Positions 48,935-58,687 of a stretch of DNA of 64,000 nucleotides are shown here, piece after piece. The stretch is from Rhodanobacter soli. GTDB taxonomy: Bacteria; Pseudomonadota; Gammaproteobacteria; Xanthomonadales; Rhodanobacteraceae. The notes under the pieces were generated by a model that saw only the letters and a list, made by a program, of their open reading frames with translations, ran no database searches and had not been told where the DNA came from. The DNA lies in the NCBI RefSeq assembly GCF_040548735.1, contig NZ_JBEPSD010000001.1, forward strand, positions 434,001 through 498,000. Reading direction: 5' to 3'. The number at the start of each line of letters is the position of its first letter. Position 1 is the stretch's first letter. Position numbers and translations under genes: made by a program.

Positions 48935-49501
48935 TCAGGTGCGCGGCAAAGTCACGCCCTGCTGGCCCTGGTACTTGCCGCCGCGGTCCTTGTAGCTGGT
49001 TTCGCATTCCTCATCGGATTCGAGGAACAGCATCTGCGCCACACCTTCGTTGGCGTAGATTTTTGCGGGCAGCGGCGTGGTGTTGGAGAACTCCAGCGTC
49101 ACGTGGCCTTCCCATTCCGGCTCCAGCGGCGTCACGTTGACGATGATGCCGCAGCGCGCGTAGGTGCTCTTGCCCAGGCAGATCGTCAGCACCTTGCGCG
49201 GTATGCGGAAGTACTCGACCGTGCGCGCCAGCGCGAACGAGTTCGGCGGGATGATGCATACGTCCGCCTCCACGTCGACGAAGCTGGTCGGGTCGAACGC
49301 CTTCGGGTCGACGATGGTGGAGTTGATGTTGGTGAAGATCTTGAACTCGCGCGCGCAACGCACGTCATAACCGTAGCTGGAGGTTCCGTAGGAAATCAGC
49401 TTGTTGCCTTCGCGCAGCTTGACCTGGCCGGGCTCGAACGGCTCGATCATGCCGTGGCTCTCGGCCATGCGACGAATCCACTTGTCGGGTTTGATGCTCA
49501 C
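48935..49501 (-). CDS. dcd: dCTP deaminase
   Basis: Dcd (188 residues, exact family length) deaminates dCTP to dUTP for thymidylate synthesis. Signatures: [14 protein letters not shown], the catalytic Glu in [12 protein letters not shown], and the C-terminal [14 protein letters not shown] lid. The start is GTG at 49501 ([11 protein letters not shown] follows); no ATG precedes it in frame near the family start. Confidence 0.96.
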   Translation of the reverse strand: MSIKPDKWIRRMAESHGMIEPFEPGQVKLREGNKLISYGTSSYGYDVRCAREFKIFTNINSTIVDPKAFDPTSFVDVEADVCIIPPNSFALARTVEYFRIPRKVLTICLGKSTYARCGIIVNVTPLEPEWEGHVTLEFSNTTPLPAKIYANEGVAQMLFLESDEECETSYKDRGGKYQGQQGVTLPRT

Positions 49502-49595
49502 ACGGACTCCGGTCGGTAGCGGGACGGCCCGGTCGGGCCAGGCGCAAAGCGGCAAAAATACATGGTCGGGACGCTGCCGCGCCAGCCGGGCGGCT

Positions 49596-50141
49596 TCACG
49601 CCACGGGCAAAGCCTCGACCAGAACATCCAATGCAGCCTGCAATTCCGCACAACGTTCTGCACTGACCAGCACCTGCGCCGCGCTGCAACCGGCGCCGGG
49701 CAATGCCACCAGCACGGGCTGCGGTGCCAGCAACTGCGCGGACATGGTGACCAGGATCTCGGCCAGCGCTTCCTGCGCATGGTACGAACCGCGCGCGGCC
49801 GTGTTCAGCAGCAGCACCGGCTTGCCCGGAAATTCCAGGCTGCCGACCAGCCAGTCGAGCAGGTTCTTGAACGCGCCGGGCACGCCATGCGCATACTCGG
49901 GACAGGCGATCAGCAAGGCATCCGCGCGACCGACGGCTTCGCGCAGGGCCGATACCGACGCGGGCACGGCCGCCATCTCATCGTCGGGATTGAACAGCGG
50001 CAAGGCGCCGAGTCCCTCGTACAGTTCGAGGTCGATCGTCGACGGCGCAAGTTGCCTCGCCGCCTGCAGCGCCGCCGTATTCGACGATGTCCGGCGCAGG
50101 CTGCCGGACAGGCACAGCACGCGCTGCGCCGGCGCCGTCAT
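49596..50141 (-). CDS. NADPH-dependent FMN reductase family protein
   Basis: This flavodoxin-fold oxidoreductase (181 residues) has the FMN phosphate loop in [15 protein letters not shown] and [19 protein letters not shown], typical of the NADPH-dependent FMN reductase family (SsuE/ArsH-like). The substrate, quinone, azo dye or metal, is unknown. The ATG overlaps the apbC stop by four bases. Confidence 0.9.
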   Translation of the reverse strand: MTAPAQRVLCLSGSLRRTSSNTAALQAARQLAPSTIDLELYEGLGALPLFNPDDEMAAVPASVSALREAVGRADALLIACPEYAHGVPGAFKNLLDWLVGSLEFPGKPVLLLNTAARGSYHAQEALAEILVTMSAQLLAPQPVLVALPGAGCSAAQVLVSAERCAELQAALDVLVEALPVA

Positions 50142-51232
50142 GCCGTGGGCGCGCCTTGCACCACGATCTTGCCCAGCCCCAGCGACTTGTTGCGCGGCTG
50201 GCGCGACAGCCGGCCAGCCGCGTTGCGGGCGATCTCGCGATAACGCATGGCGAGGTCGGAATCGGGCATCGCTGCCACCGTGGGGTTGCCGCTGTCGGCC
50301 TGCTCGCGGATGCGGATGTCCAGCGGCAACGACCCCAGGTACGGCACGCCGTATTGCGTCGACATCCGCTCGCCGCCGCCTTCGCCGAAGATGTGCTCCT
50401 CGTGGCCGCAATTCGAGCAGACATGCGTGGCCATGTTCTCCACCACGCCCAGCACCGGCACCTCGACCTTCTCGAACATCTTCAGCGCCTTGCGCGCATC
50501 CAGCAGGGCGATGTCCTGCGGCGTGGTGACGATCACCGCGCCGGCCACCGGCACCTTCTGCGACAGCGTGAGCTGGATGTCGCCGGTGCCCGGCGGCAGG
50601 TCGACGATCAGGTAGTCGAGCTGTTCCCAGCGCGTGTCGGTAAGCAACTGCATCATCGCCTGGGTGACCATCGGGCCGCGCCAGATCATCGGCGTGTCCT
50701 CTTCCACCAGGAAGCCGATCGACATCACCGGCATGCCGTGCGCCTGCATCGGGATGATGCTCTTGCCGTCCGGCGAGGCCGGCTTGCCGTGCACGCCCAG
50801 CATGGTCGGCTGGCTGGGACCGTAGATGTCGGCGTCCATCACGCCGACCTTCGCGCCTTCGGCCTGCAGCGCCAGCGCCAGGTTCGCCGACACCGTGGAC
50901 TTGCCCACGCCGCCCTTGCCGGACGCCACCACGATGATGTTCTTCACGTTCGGCAGCGGCCCCAATGTGCCCTGCACCTTGTGCACGTGGATGCGGCTGG
51001 TGATCGACACGGCGGCCGACTCGATCGCCGGATCGGCCTGCAACGCTTCGCGCGCGCGTGCAACCAGCACGTCGATCGCACCGGCGGCCGGATAGCCCAG
51101 TTGCAGGTCCACCGACACCTTCGCGCCGTCCACGCCGACCGCGCGCACGGCTTCGGCCAGCGGCGCACCGGTATGGGTGTCGATGAGGTCGCCAAGGATC
51201 TGGCGGACCAGGGCTTCGTTCGCCTGTGTCAT
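50138..51232 (-). CDS. apbC: Iron-sulfur cluster carrier ATPase ApbC (Mrp)
   Basis: ApbC (364 residues) is a ParA/MinD-type ATPase that delivers Fe-S clusters. An N-terminal DUF59/MIP18 domain (residues 1-85) precedes the deviant Walker A VVASGKGGVGKST. The cluster-binding pair CSNC is near residue 280. IVDLPPGTGDIQLTL is the Walker B region. The ATG at 51232 (MTQANEALV) is divergent from the DUF2147 gene. It overlaps the FMN reductase gene. Confidence 0.95.
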   Translation of the reverse strand: MTQANEALVRQILGDLIDTHTGAPLAEAVRAVGVDGAKVSVDLQLGYPAAGAIDVLVARAREALQADPAIESAAVSITSRIHVHKVQGTLGPLPNVKNIIVVASGKGGVGKSTVSANLALALQAEGAKVGVMDADIYGPSQPTMLGVHGKPASPDGKSIIPMQAHGMPVMSIGFLVEEDTPMIWRGPMVTQAMMQLLTDTRWEQLDYLIVDLPPGTGDIQLTLSQKVPVAGAVIVTTPQDIALLDARKALKMFEKVEVPVLGVVENMATHVCSNCGHEEHIFGEGGGERMSTQYGVPYLGSLPLDIRIREQADSGNPTVAAMPDSDLAMRYREIARNAAGRLSRQPRNKSLGLGKIVVQGAPTA

Positions 51233-51387
51233 GTCGGCTCGGGTGTTTGTGGGGCGTCCATTATGCCAGCCCACCGTCGCGGCCCCGCTGACCTGGGTCA
51301 GCGACAGGCATGGCGCAATGCAGCTTGACGCTCCCGCGGAACCTCGCCAGTCTCGCATCCATACGCTTTCGTACGGGAGGACCATCC

Positions 51388-51852
51388 ATGAAGCATGCTT
51401 TCCGCCTCGCCTTCGCCGCCGGCCTGCTGCTGGCCGCCGGCACCGCGCTGGCCGCCAACGACACGCCGGCCGGCACCTGGAAGACCATCGACGACGCCAC
51501 CCACCAGCCGAAGTCGATCGTCGAGATCACCGAGCACAACGGCGAGTACCAGGCGAAGATCGTGGAGCTGCTGAACCGCTCGCCGGAAGACGTGGCCCGC
51601 GACGGCGAGCACCCGGTCTGCGCCAAGTGCGATGGCGAACGCAAGAACCAGCCGATCGTGGGCATGACCATCATGTGGGGCGTCAGCAAGAACGACGACG
51701 TGTGGGACGGCGGCAAGATCCTCGATCCGAAGAACGGCAAGGTCTACAAGGTAAAGCTCTCCCTCAAGGACGGCGGCCAGAAGCTCGACGTGCACGGCTA
51801 CATCGGCTTCGCCCTGCTCGGCCGCTCGCAGATCTGGGAACGGCAGAACTGA
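51388..51852 (+). CDS. DUF2147 secreted protein
   Basis: This 154-residue protein has signal peptide MKHAFRLAFAAGLLLAAGTALA. The mature part has the DUF2147 hallmarks GTWKTIDDATHQPKSIVEI, CAKCDGERKNQPIVGM, and VWDGGKILDPKNGKVYK. Function unknown; members appear in the envelope. GGGAGG lies nine bases before the ATG at 51388, and a terminator follows. Confidence 0.9.
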   Translation: MKHAFRLAFAAGLLLAAGTALAANDTPAGTWKTIDDATHQPKSIVEITEHNGEYQAKIVELLNRSPEDVARDGEHPVCAKCDGERKNQPIVGMTIMWGVSKNDDVWDGGKILDPKNGKVYKVKLSLKDGGQKLDVHGYIGFALLGRSQIWERQN

Positions 51853-51875
51853 CCCGCCTTCACTGCGTCTGACCG

Positions 51876-51911
51876 AACGCCCCGCACCGCCCGCCGGTCC
51901 GGGGCGTTTCC
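51876..51911 (+). terminator. Terminator of the DUF2147 gene
   Basis: Stem AACGCCCCG / CGGGGCGTT (9 bp) with a 15-nt loop is followed by TCC. It lies 23 bases after the stop. Confidence 0.65.
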
Positions 51912-51966
51912 ATGCCTGGTGCGGCGCCCCGCCTGCCGCGAAAAACGATGCGACACATCGGCGCGC

Positions 51967-53133
51967 TCACACCTTTGCCAGCCCGGCCGAAGCGGCCGTC
52001 AGCAGCAACAGGCCGGCCACCGCCGCCAGCGCCACCGGCAGGCTGCTGGCCTGGGCCAGGAAACCGATCAGCGCGGGGCCGCTGAGCAGACCGGCGTAAC
52101 CCAGGGTGGTTACCGTGGCGATCGACATGCCGGGCGAAGCGCCGGGCAGACGACCGGCCGCGCCGAACATCACCGGCACGATGTTGGCGGCGCCCAGTCC
52201 CACCAGCACGAAGCCGACCAAGGCCGCCGGTGGCCACGCCAGCAGCGACGCCAGCAGGAAACCCGTCGCCGCGATACAAGCGCCGATGCGCACGGTCAGC
52301 ACCGGGCCGAAGCGCGCGATGGTGCGGTCGCCGGTGAGTCGGCCCAGCGCCATCGCCACCGAAAACGCGGCATAGCCGATACCTGCGGAGGCCGCCGAAA
52401 AGCCGCGGAAGTCGCGCAGGAAGACCGCGCTCCAGTCCAGCATCGAGCCCTCGGCCAGGAAGCTGATGAAACACAAAAGGCCCAGCACCAGCACGATGCC
52501 GCGTGGCATGCCGAACGCCGCCGCGCGCTCGCCGGCGTCGTCGACCTCGTCGATCAGGCGCGGCCACTGCGTCGCCACCACGACGGCCAGCAGCGCGGAA
52601 ATGGCGACGGCCGCGACGGTCAGCGACATGCCCAGCGCCAGCAGCAGGCTCATGCCTGCCGCCCCGCCCAATCCGCCGACGCTGAACAGGCCGTGGAAGC
52701 CGGACATCAACGGGCGGCCGTCCCGGCGCTCCACCTCCACCGCATGCGCGTTCATCGCCACGTCCACCGCACCCAGCGCCACGCCGAAGTAGAGCAGGCC
52801 GAGTGCCAGCGTCGCCGTGCTGGGCGCGATCGCCAAAAGCGGCAGCGCCAGGCACAGCATCAGTCCGCCGACGCCGATCACGCGGCGGCTGCCGAAGCGG
52901 TGGGTGAGAAAGCCGACCAGCGGCATCGACACCATCGAGCCACCGCCGAAGGCCAGCAGCAACAGGCCGAGCGAAGCTTCGTCGAGGCCGAGCCGCGCCT
53001 TTGCGTACGGCACCATCGGTGCCCAGGCGGCCATGCCGATGCCTGAAACCAGGAAGATCAGGCGGGTGGCACGCACGGCCGATGAAAGTCCGTTCCGCTC
53101 ACCCGCCAGCAGAGCGGAGCTGCTCGTCGGCAC
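51967..53133 (-). CDS. MFS transporter
   Basis: This 388-residue major facilitator protein has 12 TM helices. The N-terminal motif GFLTHRFGSRRVIG between TM2 and TM3 is the MFS motif A. It looks like the YbjJ-type subgroup. The start is GTG at 53133. The substrate is unknown; it is divergent from metG with 198 bases between starts. Confidence 0.87.
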   Translation of the reverse strand: MPTSSSALLAGERNGLSSAVRATRLIFLVSGIGMAAWAPMVPYAKARLGLDEASLGLLLLAFGGGSMVSMPLVGFLTHRFGSRRVIGVGGLMLCLALPLLAIAPSTATLALGLLYFGVALGAVDVAMNAHAVEVERRDGRPLMSGFHGLFSVGGLGGAAGMSLLLALGMSLTVAAVAISALLAVVVATQWPRLIDEVDDAGERAAAFGMPRGIVLVLGLLCFISFLAEGSMLDWSAVFLRDFRGFSAASAGIGYAAFSVAMALGRLTGDRTIARFGPVLTVRIGACIAATGFLLASLLAWPPAALVGFVLVGLGAANIVPVMFGAAGRLPGASPGMSIATVTTLGYAGLLSGPALIGFLAQASSLPVALAAVAGLLLLTAASAGLAKV

Positions 53134-53331
53134 GTCGATTCCACAGAATTAGCTGCGTGAAAACGTATATCAATCGGCCTGAATATGCGATCGACGAAAG
53201 CGCCGCCGCGCGTCACGAAGCAGGCCGCACGACGTCCGCATCCGTCTCGCGGCCCCAGCCGGAAGCCCGCCCACCGGCGGGCCCGGCAAACGGGCATGGC
53301 ATAATGCGCAGTCCTTACCGGAATACGCCCC

Positions 53332-55434
53332 ATGAGTCGTCGCCTGCTCGTCACCAACGCCCTGCCCTATGCCAATGGCCCGCTGCACATGGGCCATCTG
53401 CTGGGCTACATCCAGGCCGACATCTGGGTGCGCGCGCAGCGGATGAGCGGCAACAAGGTGGTCTACGTCTGCGCCGACGACGCGCACGGCACGCCGATCA
53501 TGCTGGCTGCGGAGAAGGCCGGCATGACGCCCGAGGCCTTCATCGCCGGCATCCGCGAGGGCCACGAGGCGGATTTCGCCGCGTTCGGCGTGGCGTTCGA
53601 CCAGTACCACACCACCCATTCGGACGAGAACCGCGAGCTGTCGACGCTGATCTACACGCGCCTGCGCGACGCCGGCTACATCGCCAGGCGCAGCATCCAG
53701 CAGCTGTTCGATCCGGAAAAGCAGATGTTCCTGCCGGACCGCTACATCAAGGGCGTCTGCCCGAACTGCGGCACGCCGGATCAGTACGGCGACAACTGCG
53801 AGCACTGCGGCGCCACCTACGCACCGACCGACCTGATCAACCCGTACTCGGTGATGTCCGGCGCCACGCCGGTGCTGCGCGACTCGGAGCACTACTTCTT
53901 CGAACTGGGCAAGTTCGAGGGACTGTTGCGCGACTGGTTCGCCGGCAAGCTCACCCATGGCAAGCCGGTGGCGAACAGCGGCGTGGCGGCGAAGCTGCGC
54001 GAGTGGCTGGACGGCGGCCTGAAGGACTGGGACATCTCGCGCGACGCGCCCTACTTCGGCTTCCCGATTCCCGACGCGCCCGGCAAGTTCTTCTACGTGT
54101 GGCTGGACGCACCGGTCGGCTACCTGGCCAGCTTCAAGGCGCTGTGCGACCGCACCCGGCTGAAGTTCGACGATTTCCTCGCTCCCGACAGCAGCGCCGA
54201 AATGCACCACTTCATCGGCAAGGACATCATCAACTTCCACGGCTTGTTCTGGCCGGCGATGCTGCACGGCGCCGGCTTCCGCACGCCGACCGCGCTGCAC
54301 GTCAACGGCTACCTCACGGTGAACGGCGCGAAGATGTCCAAGTCGCGTGGAACCTTCATCCAGGCGCGCACCTACCTGGACGCCGGCCTGCATCCGGGAT
54401 TCCTGCGCTACTACTTCGCCAGCATGCTCAGCGACGCGCCGGTCGACGTGGATCTCGACCTCAAGGCGTTCGAGGAGCGCGTCAATTCGCACCTGGTCGG
54501 CAAGTGGGTGAACATCGCCAGCCGCACCGCCGGCTTCGTGCACAAGTATTTCGGCGGCCGCCTGGCGCCGCAGTTCAGCGCCGAGGAAACCGCGCTGTGG
54601 AACACCCTGCTGGAGCACTACGACGGCATTGCCGCGCTGTACGAGAGCGGCGACTTCGCCGAAGTCACCCGCCGCTTCGTGCTGATAGCCGACCTGGTCA
54701 ACGGCCACATCGCCGCCAAGGCGCCATGGAGCATGGCCAAGGACGAAAGCCGCCGCGACGAACTGCACCAGGTGTGCTCGTTCGCGCTGACCGCGTTCCG
54801 CCTGCTGGCCGGCATGCTCAAGCCGATCCTGCCGATCACCGTGGCTGCCGCCGAACAGTTCCTGGCCGCGCCGATCGCCGACTTCGACGATGCCCGCGCC
54901 ACGCTGCGCAACCACGCCATCCATGCCTTCGAGCCGCTGCTCGGCCGCATCGATCCCAAGCGCATCGAGGCCATGGTCGAGGCCTCGAAGGATTCGCTCG
55001 GCGGCCCGGCCGAAGCTCCCGCTGCCCCGAAAAAGAAGAAAGCCATGAACGACTCCCCCAGGCCCGCCGCCGCGATCGCCGACCCGGCCCCGGCCACGGC
55101 CGCCACCATCTCCATCGACGACTTCGCCCGGCTCGACCTGCGCATCGGCAAGGTCACCGCCTGCGAATTCGTGGACGGTTCGGACAAGCTGCTGCGCTTC
55201 GAACTGGACGCCGGCGCGCTGGGCACGCGGCAGATCTTCTCCGGCATCCGCGCGGCCTATGCCGAGCCGGAGAAACTGGTGGGCCGCAACGTGGTGTTCA
55301 TCGCCAACCTGGCCCCGCGCAAGATGCGCTTCGGCTTGTCCGAAGGCATGATCCTGTCGGCCGGCGACGGCGGCAGCGACCTGTTCCTGCTCGACGCCGA
55401 CCAGGGCGCGCAGCCCGGCGCCACCGTGCGCTGA
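53332..55434 (+). CDS. metG: Methionyl-tRNA synthetase
   Basis: MetG (700 residues) charges tRNA-Met and the initiator tRNA. The HIGH motif is NGPLHMGHLLGY (19-22), the KMSKS loop NGAKMSKSRGTF (334-338), and the zinc knuckles are CPNC and CEHC near 143-162. A C-terminal tRNA-binding domain (DDFARLDLRIGKV, about 596-700) is fused after a linker, as in the E. coli long form, so the enzyme is a dimer. Confidence 0.97.
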   Translation: MSRRLLVTNALPYANGPLHMGHLLGYIQADIWVRAQRMSGNKVVYVCADDAHGTPIMLAAEKAGMTPEAFIAGIREGHEADFAAFGVAFDQYHTTHSDENRELSTLIYTRLRDAGYIARRSIQQLFDPEKQMFLPDRYIKGVCPNCGTPDQYGDNCEHCGATYAPTDLINPYSVMSGATPVLRDSEHYFFELGKFEGLLRDWFAGKLTHGKPVANSGVAAKLREWLDGGLKDWDISRDAPYFGFPIPDAPGKFFYVWLDAPVGYLASFKALCDRTRLKFDDFLAPDSSAEMHHFIGKDIINFHGLFWPAMLHGAGFRTPTALHVNGYLTVNGAKMSKSRGTFIQARTYLDAGLHPGFLRYYFASMLSDAPVDVDLDLKAFEERVNSHLVGKWVNIASRTAGFVHKYFGGRLAPQFSAEETALWNTLLEHYDGIAALYESGDFAEVTRRFVLIADLVNGHIAAKAPWSMAKDESRRDELHQVCSFALTAFRLLAGMLKPILPITVAAAEQFLAAPIADFDDARATLRNHAIHAFEPLLGRIDPKRIEAMVEASKDSLGGPAEAPAAPKKKKAMNDSPRPAAAIADPAPATAATISIDDFARLDLRIGKVTACEFVDGSDKLLRFELDAGALGTRQIFSGIRAAYAEPEKLVGRNVVFIANLAPRKMRFGLSEGMILSAGDGGSDLFLLDADQGAQPGATVR

Positions 55435-55443
55435 CGCGCTCAG

Positions 55444-55468
55444 GTAGGGCGGGCACTGCCCGCCCTAC
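55444..55468. repeat. Perfect 12-bp inverted repeat, REP-like
   Basis: GTAGGGCGGGCA and its exact complement TGCCCGCCCTAC are separated by one C. It lies 10 bases after metG, between convergent genes, where REP elements often sit. It can also serve as a terminator stem; no T-run follows. Confidence 0.65.
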
Positions 55469-55471
55469 GAG

Positions 55472-55777
55472 CTACTGCCGCGTATACGTCACGAAGAAAC
55501 CGACCAGGTCGCCGTTCTCGTTGTACGGCGCCATGTCCACGTAACGGTAGCCGCGTGCCGCGTACTCGGCGTGCGACTTGGTGAGCTGGTTCGCCATGTG
55601 CTTCTTGCGGAAGCCGAGCGTGGCGTCGACGAACACGGTTACCGTGTCGCCGGAAACACCGGCCGTCCCGGCCTGCACCGGACCGGCCTGCGCCGGGCCG
55701 GCATGGGCCACCAGGATCGAGCCGCCGGCACCGAGCACGGCAGCCAGAAACAACGCGGCGAGAAACGACGATTTCAT
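55472..55777 (-). CDS. Small exported protein, unknown function
   Basis: This 101-residue protein has a long hydrophobic N-terminus ([27 protein letters not shown]) that is a signal peptide or anchor, then repeats of Ala-Gly-Pro. The C-terminal domain ([40 protein letters not shown]) is compact. No family recognised. The ATG at 55777 is in the right place for the signal; a start nine codons upstream is possible. Confidence 0.65.
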   Translation of the reverse strand: MKSSFLAALFLAAVLGAGGSILVAHAGPAQAGPVQAGTAGVSGDTVTVFVDATLGFRKKHMANQLTKSHAEYAARGYRYVDMAPYNENGDLVGFFVTYTRQ

Positions 55778-55849
55778 GGCAGTACTCCAACAGGCGATGA
55801 TCAATTGCGGGACAATGAGCGCCGATTATCGCCCGCCCGGCATTCATGC

Positions 55850-56470
55850 ATGAGTGATCCCGTCACCGTTCTGGCCGACCGCATCGACGCCGTGCTGCCG
55901 CAGACGCAATGCGAGCAGTGCGGCTATCACGGTTGCCGGCCGTATGCGGAGGCGATCGCGCGCGGCGATGCCGAAATCAACCAGTGCCCGCCCGGCGGCG
56001 CGGCCGGTATCGAAAAGCTCGCCGCGCTGCTGCAGCGACCGGTGCTGCCGCTGGATCCCGACCATGGTGTGGAAAAGCCGCGCATGCTGGCGCGCATCGT
56101 CGAGGCCGACTGCATCGGCTGCACCAAATGCATCCAGGCCTGCCCGGTCGACGCGATCGTGGGCGCGTCGAAGCTGATGCACACCGTGCTCGCCGACGAC
56201 TGCACCGGCTGCGAGCTGTGCGTGCCGGCCTGCCCGGTCGATTGCATCGTGCTCGAACCGATGCCGCCCGCGCAGATCGACGCGGCGCACGCCGACGCGG
56301 CGCGCGCGCACTTCCAGCGCCGCGAGGCACGCCTGCAACGCCAACGCGACGAACGCGAGGCCGAGCTGGCCGAACGCAAGGCCGCGGTGGATGCCGCGGC
56401 CGGGCCGATCAATCCCGTACTGGCCGCGCTGGCCCGCGCCAAGGCGAAACAGCAGGAACCGAAACCGTGA
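55850..56470 (+). CDS. rnfB: RnfB-family ferredoxin-like electron transport protein
   Basis: This 206-residue protein has the RnfB four-Cys module CEQCGYHGC with a later Cys in INQCPP, then two [4Fe-4S] ferredoxin motifs, [12 protein letters not shown] and [12 protein letters not shown]. The C-terminal part is a charged helix. It lacks the N-terminal TM anchor of canonical RnfB, so it may be soluble. No other rnf gene is in the window. nth starts inside its stop (GTGA). Confidence 0.9.
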   Translation: MSDPVTVLADRIDAVLPQTQCEQCGYHGCRPYAEAIARGDAEINQCPPGGAAGIEKLAALLQRPVLPLDPDHGVEKPRMLARIVEADCIGCTKCIQACPVDAIVGASKLMHTVLADDCTGCELCVPACPVDCIVLEPMPPAQIDAAHADAARAHFQRREARLQRQRDEREAELAERKAAVDAAAGPINPVLAALARAKAKQQEPKP

Positions 56471-57105
56471 AGCGTGCCGACGTGATCGAACTGTTCTCGC
56501 GCCTGCGCGAACTCGACCCGCACCCCACCACCGAACTCGTCTACAGCACGCCGTTCGAGCTGCTGGTCGCCGTAGTGCTGTCGGCACAGGCCACCGACGT
56601 GGGTGTGAACAAGGCCACGAAAAAACTCTACCCCGTGGCGAACACGCCGCAGGCGATCCTCGACCTCGGCGAGGACGGCCTGAAGCGCTACATCAGCACG
56701 ATCGGCCTGTTCAACGCGAAGGCGAAGAACGTCATCGCACTGTGCCGGCTGCTGATCGAGAAACACGGCGGCGAAGTGCCACGCACGCGCGAGGCGCTGG
56801 AAGCGCTGCCCGGCGTGGGCCGCAAGACCGCCAACGTGATGCTCAACACCGCATTCGGCGAGCCGACCATCGCGGTCGACACGCACATCTTCCGCGTCGC
56901 CAACCGCACGGGACTCGCGCCGGGCAAGGACGTGCGCGCGGTCGAGGACAAACTGGAGAAGGTGATCCCCGCCGAGTTCAAGCACGACGCCCACCACTGG
57001 CTGATCCTGCACGGTCGCTACGTGTGCAAGGCGCGCAAGCCGGATTGTCCGCACTGCGTGATCCGCGACCTGTGCCGTTACAAGCACAAGACCGTGGCCG
57101 ACTGA
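56467..57105 (+). CDS. nth: Endonuclease III
   Basis: Nth (212 residues) removes oxidised pyrimidines and cuts the abasic site. The helix-hairpin-helix is [14 protein letters not shown] with the catalytic Lys, the catalytic Asp is in [13 protein letters not shown], and the C-terminal [4Fe-4S] ligands are spaced C-x6-C-x2-C-x5-C ([11 protein letters not shown]...C). The start is GTG at 56467. It overlaps rnfB, a pairing also seen in E. coli (rsx-nth). Confidence 0.97.
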   Translation: MKRADVIELFSRLRELDPHPTTELVYSTPFELLVAVVLSAQATDVGVNKATKKLYPVANTPQAILDLGEDGLKRYISTIGLFNAKAKNVIALCRLLIEKHGGEVPRTREALEALPGVGRKTANVMLNTAFGEPTIAVDTHIFRVANRTGLAPGKDVRAVEDKLEKVIPAEFKHDAHHWLILHGRYVCKARKPDCPHCVIRDLCRYKHKTVAD

Positions 57106-57111
57106 ACCCGG

Positions 57112-57720
57112 TCAGGCCGGCAGCTGCGCGCGTTCCAGCGCCGCGATGTGGCGTTCCAGCCGCGGTCCCAGGTAGCAATGCGAGCCGCACGGCAACAAGC
57201 CCACCTTGCCGAACTCGCGCAGGTACCAGGCCGGCGCGCGCGAGACGAAACCGTGGTGGTCGCCGGCCACGTCGTCACGGCTGGTGAACACCTCCAGGAA
57301 CACCACGCCTTCGAGCATTTCGCCGATGCCCTGCAACCCGGCGCGGATCTCCGCCGGCTTCAGGTAATGCAGCACGTCAGTGCACACGATCAGGTCGAAG
57401 CGGGTGTCGAAGCGCAGCTGTTCCAGCTGGCCGAAGCGGGCTAGGCCGATGTTGCGGCTGCGCCCGTAGCGCGCCACCACGTACTCGCTGGCATCCAGCC
57501 CGCGATACGCGATGTCCGGCCGCAACGCGCGCAGCGGTGCGCGCCAGGTCGCCTCGCCGCAACCCACGTCGAGCACGTTGCGCACCGGCCGGCCGAGGTA
57601 GTACTCGGCCTGCGCCACCACCATCGCCACCTTGCGCCGCAGCTCCGCCGGCGACCCCACCGCATGCCGCGGGTTGCGGTACCACTTGTCGAAATAGGCG
57701 CGGTCGTAGGTCTTGGACAT
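57112..57720 (-). CDS. Class I SAM-dependent methyltransferase
   Basis: This 202-residue methyltransferase has motif I VLDVGCGEATW, then YRGLDASEYVV and DLIVCTDVLHYL. Its substrate is unknown. An in-frame ATG at 57747 would add nine residues. It ends six bases from nth on the opposite strand, and starts 43 bases after the HAAS membrane gene. Confidence 0.85.
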   Translation of the reverse strand: MSKTYDRAYFDKWYRNPRHAVGSPAELRRKVAMVVAQAEYYLGRPVRNVLDVGCGEATWRAPLRALRPDIAYRGLDASEYVVARYGRSRNIGLARFGQLEQLRFDTRFDLIVCTDVLHYLKPAEIRAGLQGIGEMLEGVVFLEVFTSRDDVAGDHHGFVSRAPAWYLREFGKVGLLPCGSHCYLGPRLERHIAALERAQLPA

Positions 57721-57763
57721 CGGCAGTCGGTCCGGCAAAGACTGCATGGTAACCGGGCGACCC

Positions 57764-58687
57764 TCAATCCGCCGCGCGCGGCACCAGCATGTGCTTGGCG
57801 ACATGCCCGTGCAGGCGGCCCAAGCCGCGCGCTAGGTGCAGGGTGGCGAACAGCAGCACGATGCCGATCGCGCACATCGCGATCGCGTCGCCCCAACCCG
57901 GCGCATGCGCACCGAAACCCCAGTCCACGACGACCTGGTGGTTCACGTACAGCCCGGGCAGCCAATCGTTGCGGAACAGCATCGCCAGCGGCGCGCCGAT
58001 GAGGGCCACCGACACGCTGAGCAAGCTCACGGCAAGCGTGAAGTACACGATGCCCAGCGGCAGCATCAGCCACATGTAGCAAAGCGTCGTCCAGGTGTGC
58101 ACGTCGGTGAACATGCTGCCGATGCGCTTCATCAGGCTCATGTCCTGGGTCGGGTACACCGGCCGGCGCGGCATGCGCATGCCCAGCATCGCCTCCACGA
58201 TGCGTCCTTCCACCAGCGACAGCACGCGCACGCTGCCGAAGAACAGCACGATGAACGGCAGGCCGATGATCAGCACCGACAACCCCACCGACAGCGACAA
58301 CCCGGTCACCGCCCAGGTGAAGTAGAAGATGCCGGTGGCCAGCGACAGCAGCATGTAGAACAGCGCGCCGTAAGTGCGCGGATCGGCGGCGACGCCGAAG
58401 AAACGCCCGGCCAGCGAACGACGCTTCGGCGGCGGCGGCGGACGCAGCGCGCGCTGGATCTTGATCTCCTGGTCGCGGTAGATCTCGGCCACCTCGTCCG
58501 GCGCGCCGTAGCTGCCGACCACCTGTTCCAGCATCTGGGCTTCACCGCGGCCGGGCTGTTCGGTCAGTTCGGCGCGCAGGTGTTCCTCGGCGTCGTACAG
58601 CGCGTCCTGGATCAGGGCCGGGTCGGCACCGCGCAGCGCGGCACGCAGTTGCTCAAGGTATTCGACGATGGTGCGTGGCGCGTTCAT
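57764..58687 (-). CDS. HAAS-domain membrane protein
   Basis: This 307-residue protein has an N-terminal HAAS (DUF1700-like) helical domain (YLEQLRAALRGADPALIQDA), then two similar halves each with two hydrophobic segments (GALFYMLLSLATGIFYFTWAV and TLCYMWLMLPLGIVYFTLAV), the fold called putative sensor. HAAS proteins pair with PadR regulators, and here padR overlaps it (TAATG). Ligand unknown. Confidence 0.85.
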   Translation of the reverse strand: MNAPRTIVEYLEQLRAALRGADPALIQDALYDAEEHLRAELTEQPGRGEAQMLEQVVGSYGAPDEVAEIYRDQEIKIQRALRPPPPPKRRSLAGRFFGVAADPRTYGALFYMLLSLATGIFYFTWAVTGLSLSVGLSVLIIGLPFIVLFFGSVRVLSLVEGRIVEAMLGMRMPRRPVYPTQDMSLMKRIGSMFTDVHTWTTLCYMWLMLPLGIVYFTLAVSLLSVSVALIGAPLAMLFRNDWLPGLYVNHQVVVDWGFGAHAPGWGDAIAMCAIGIVLLFATLHLARGLGRLHGHVAKHMLVPRAAD

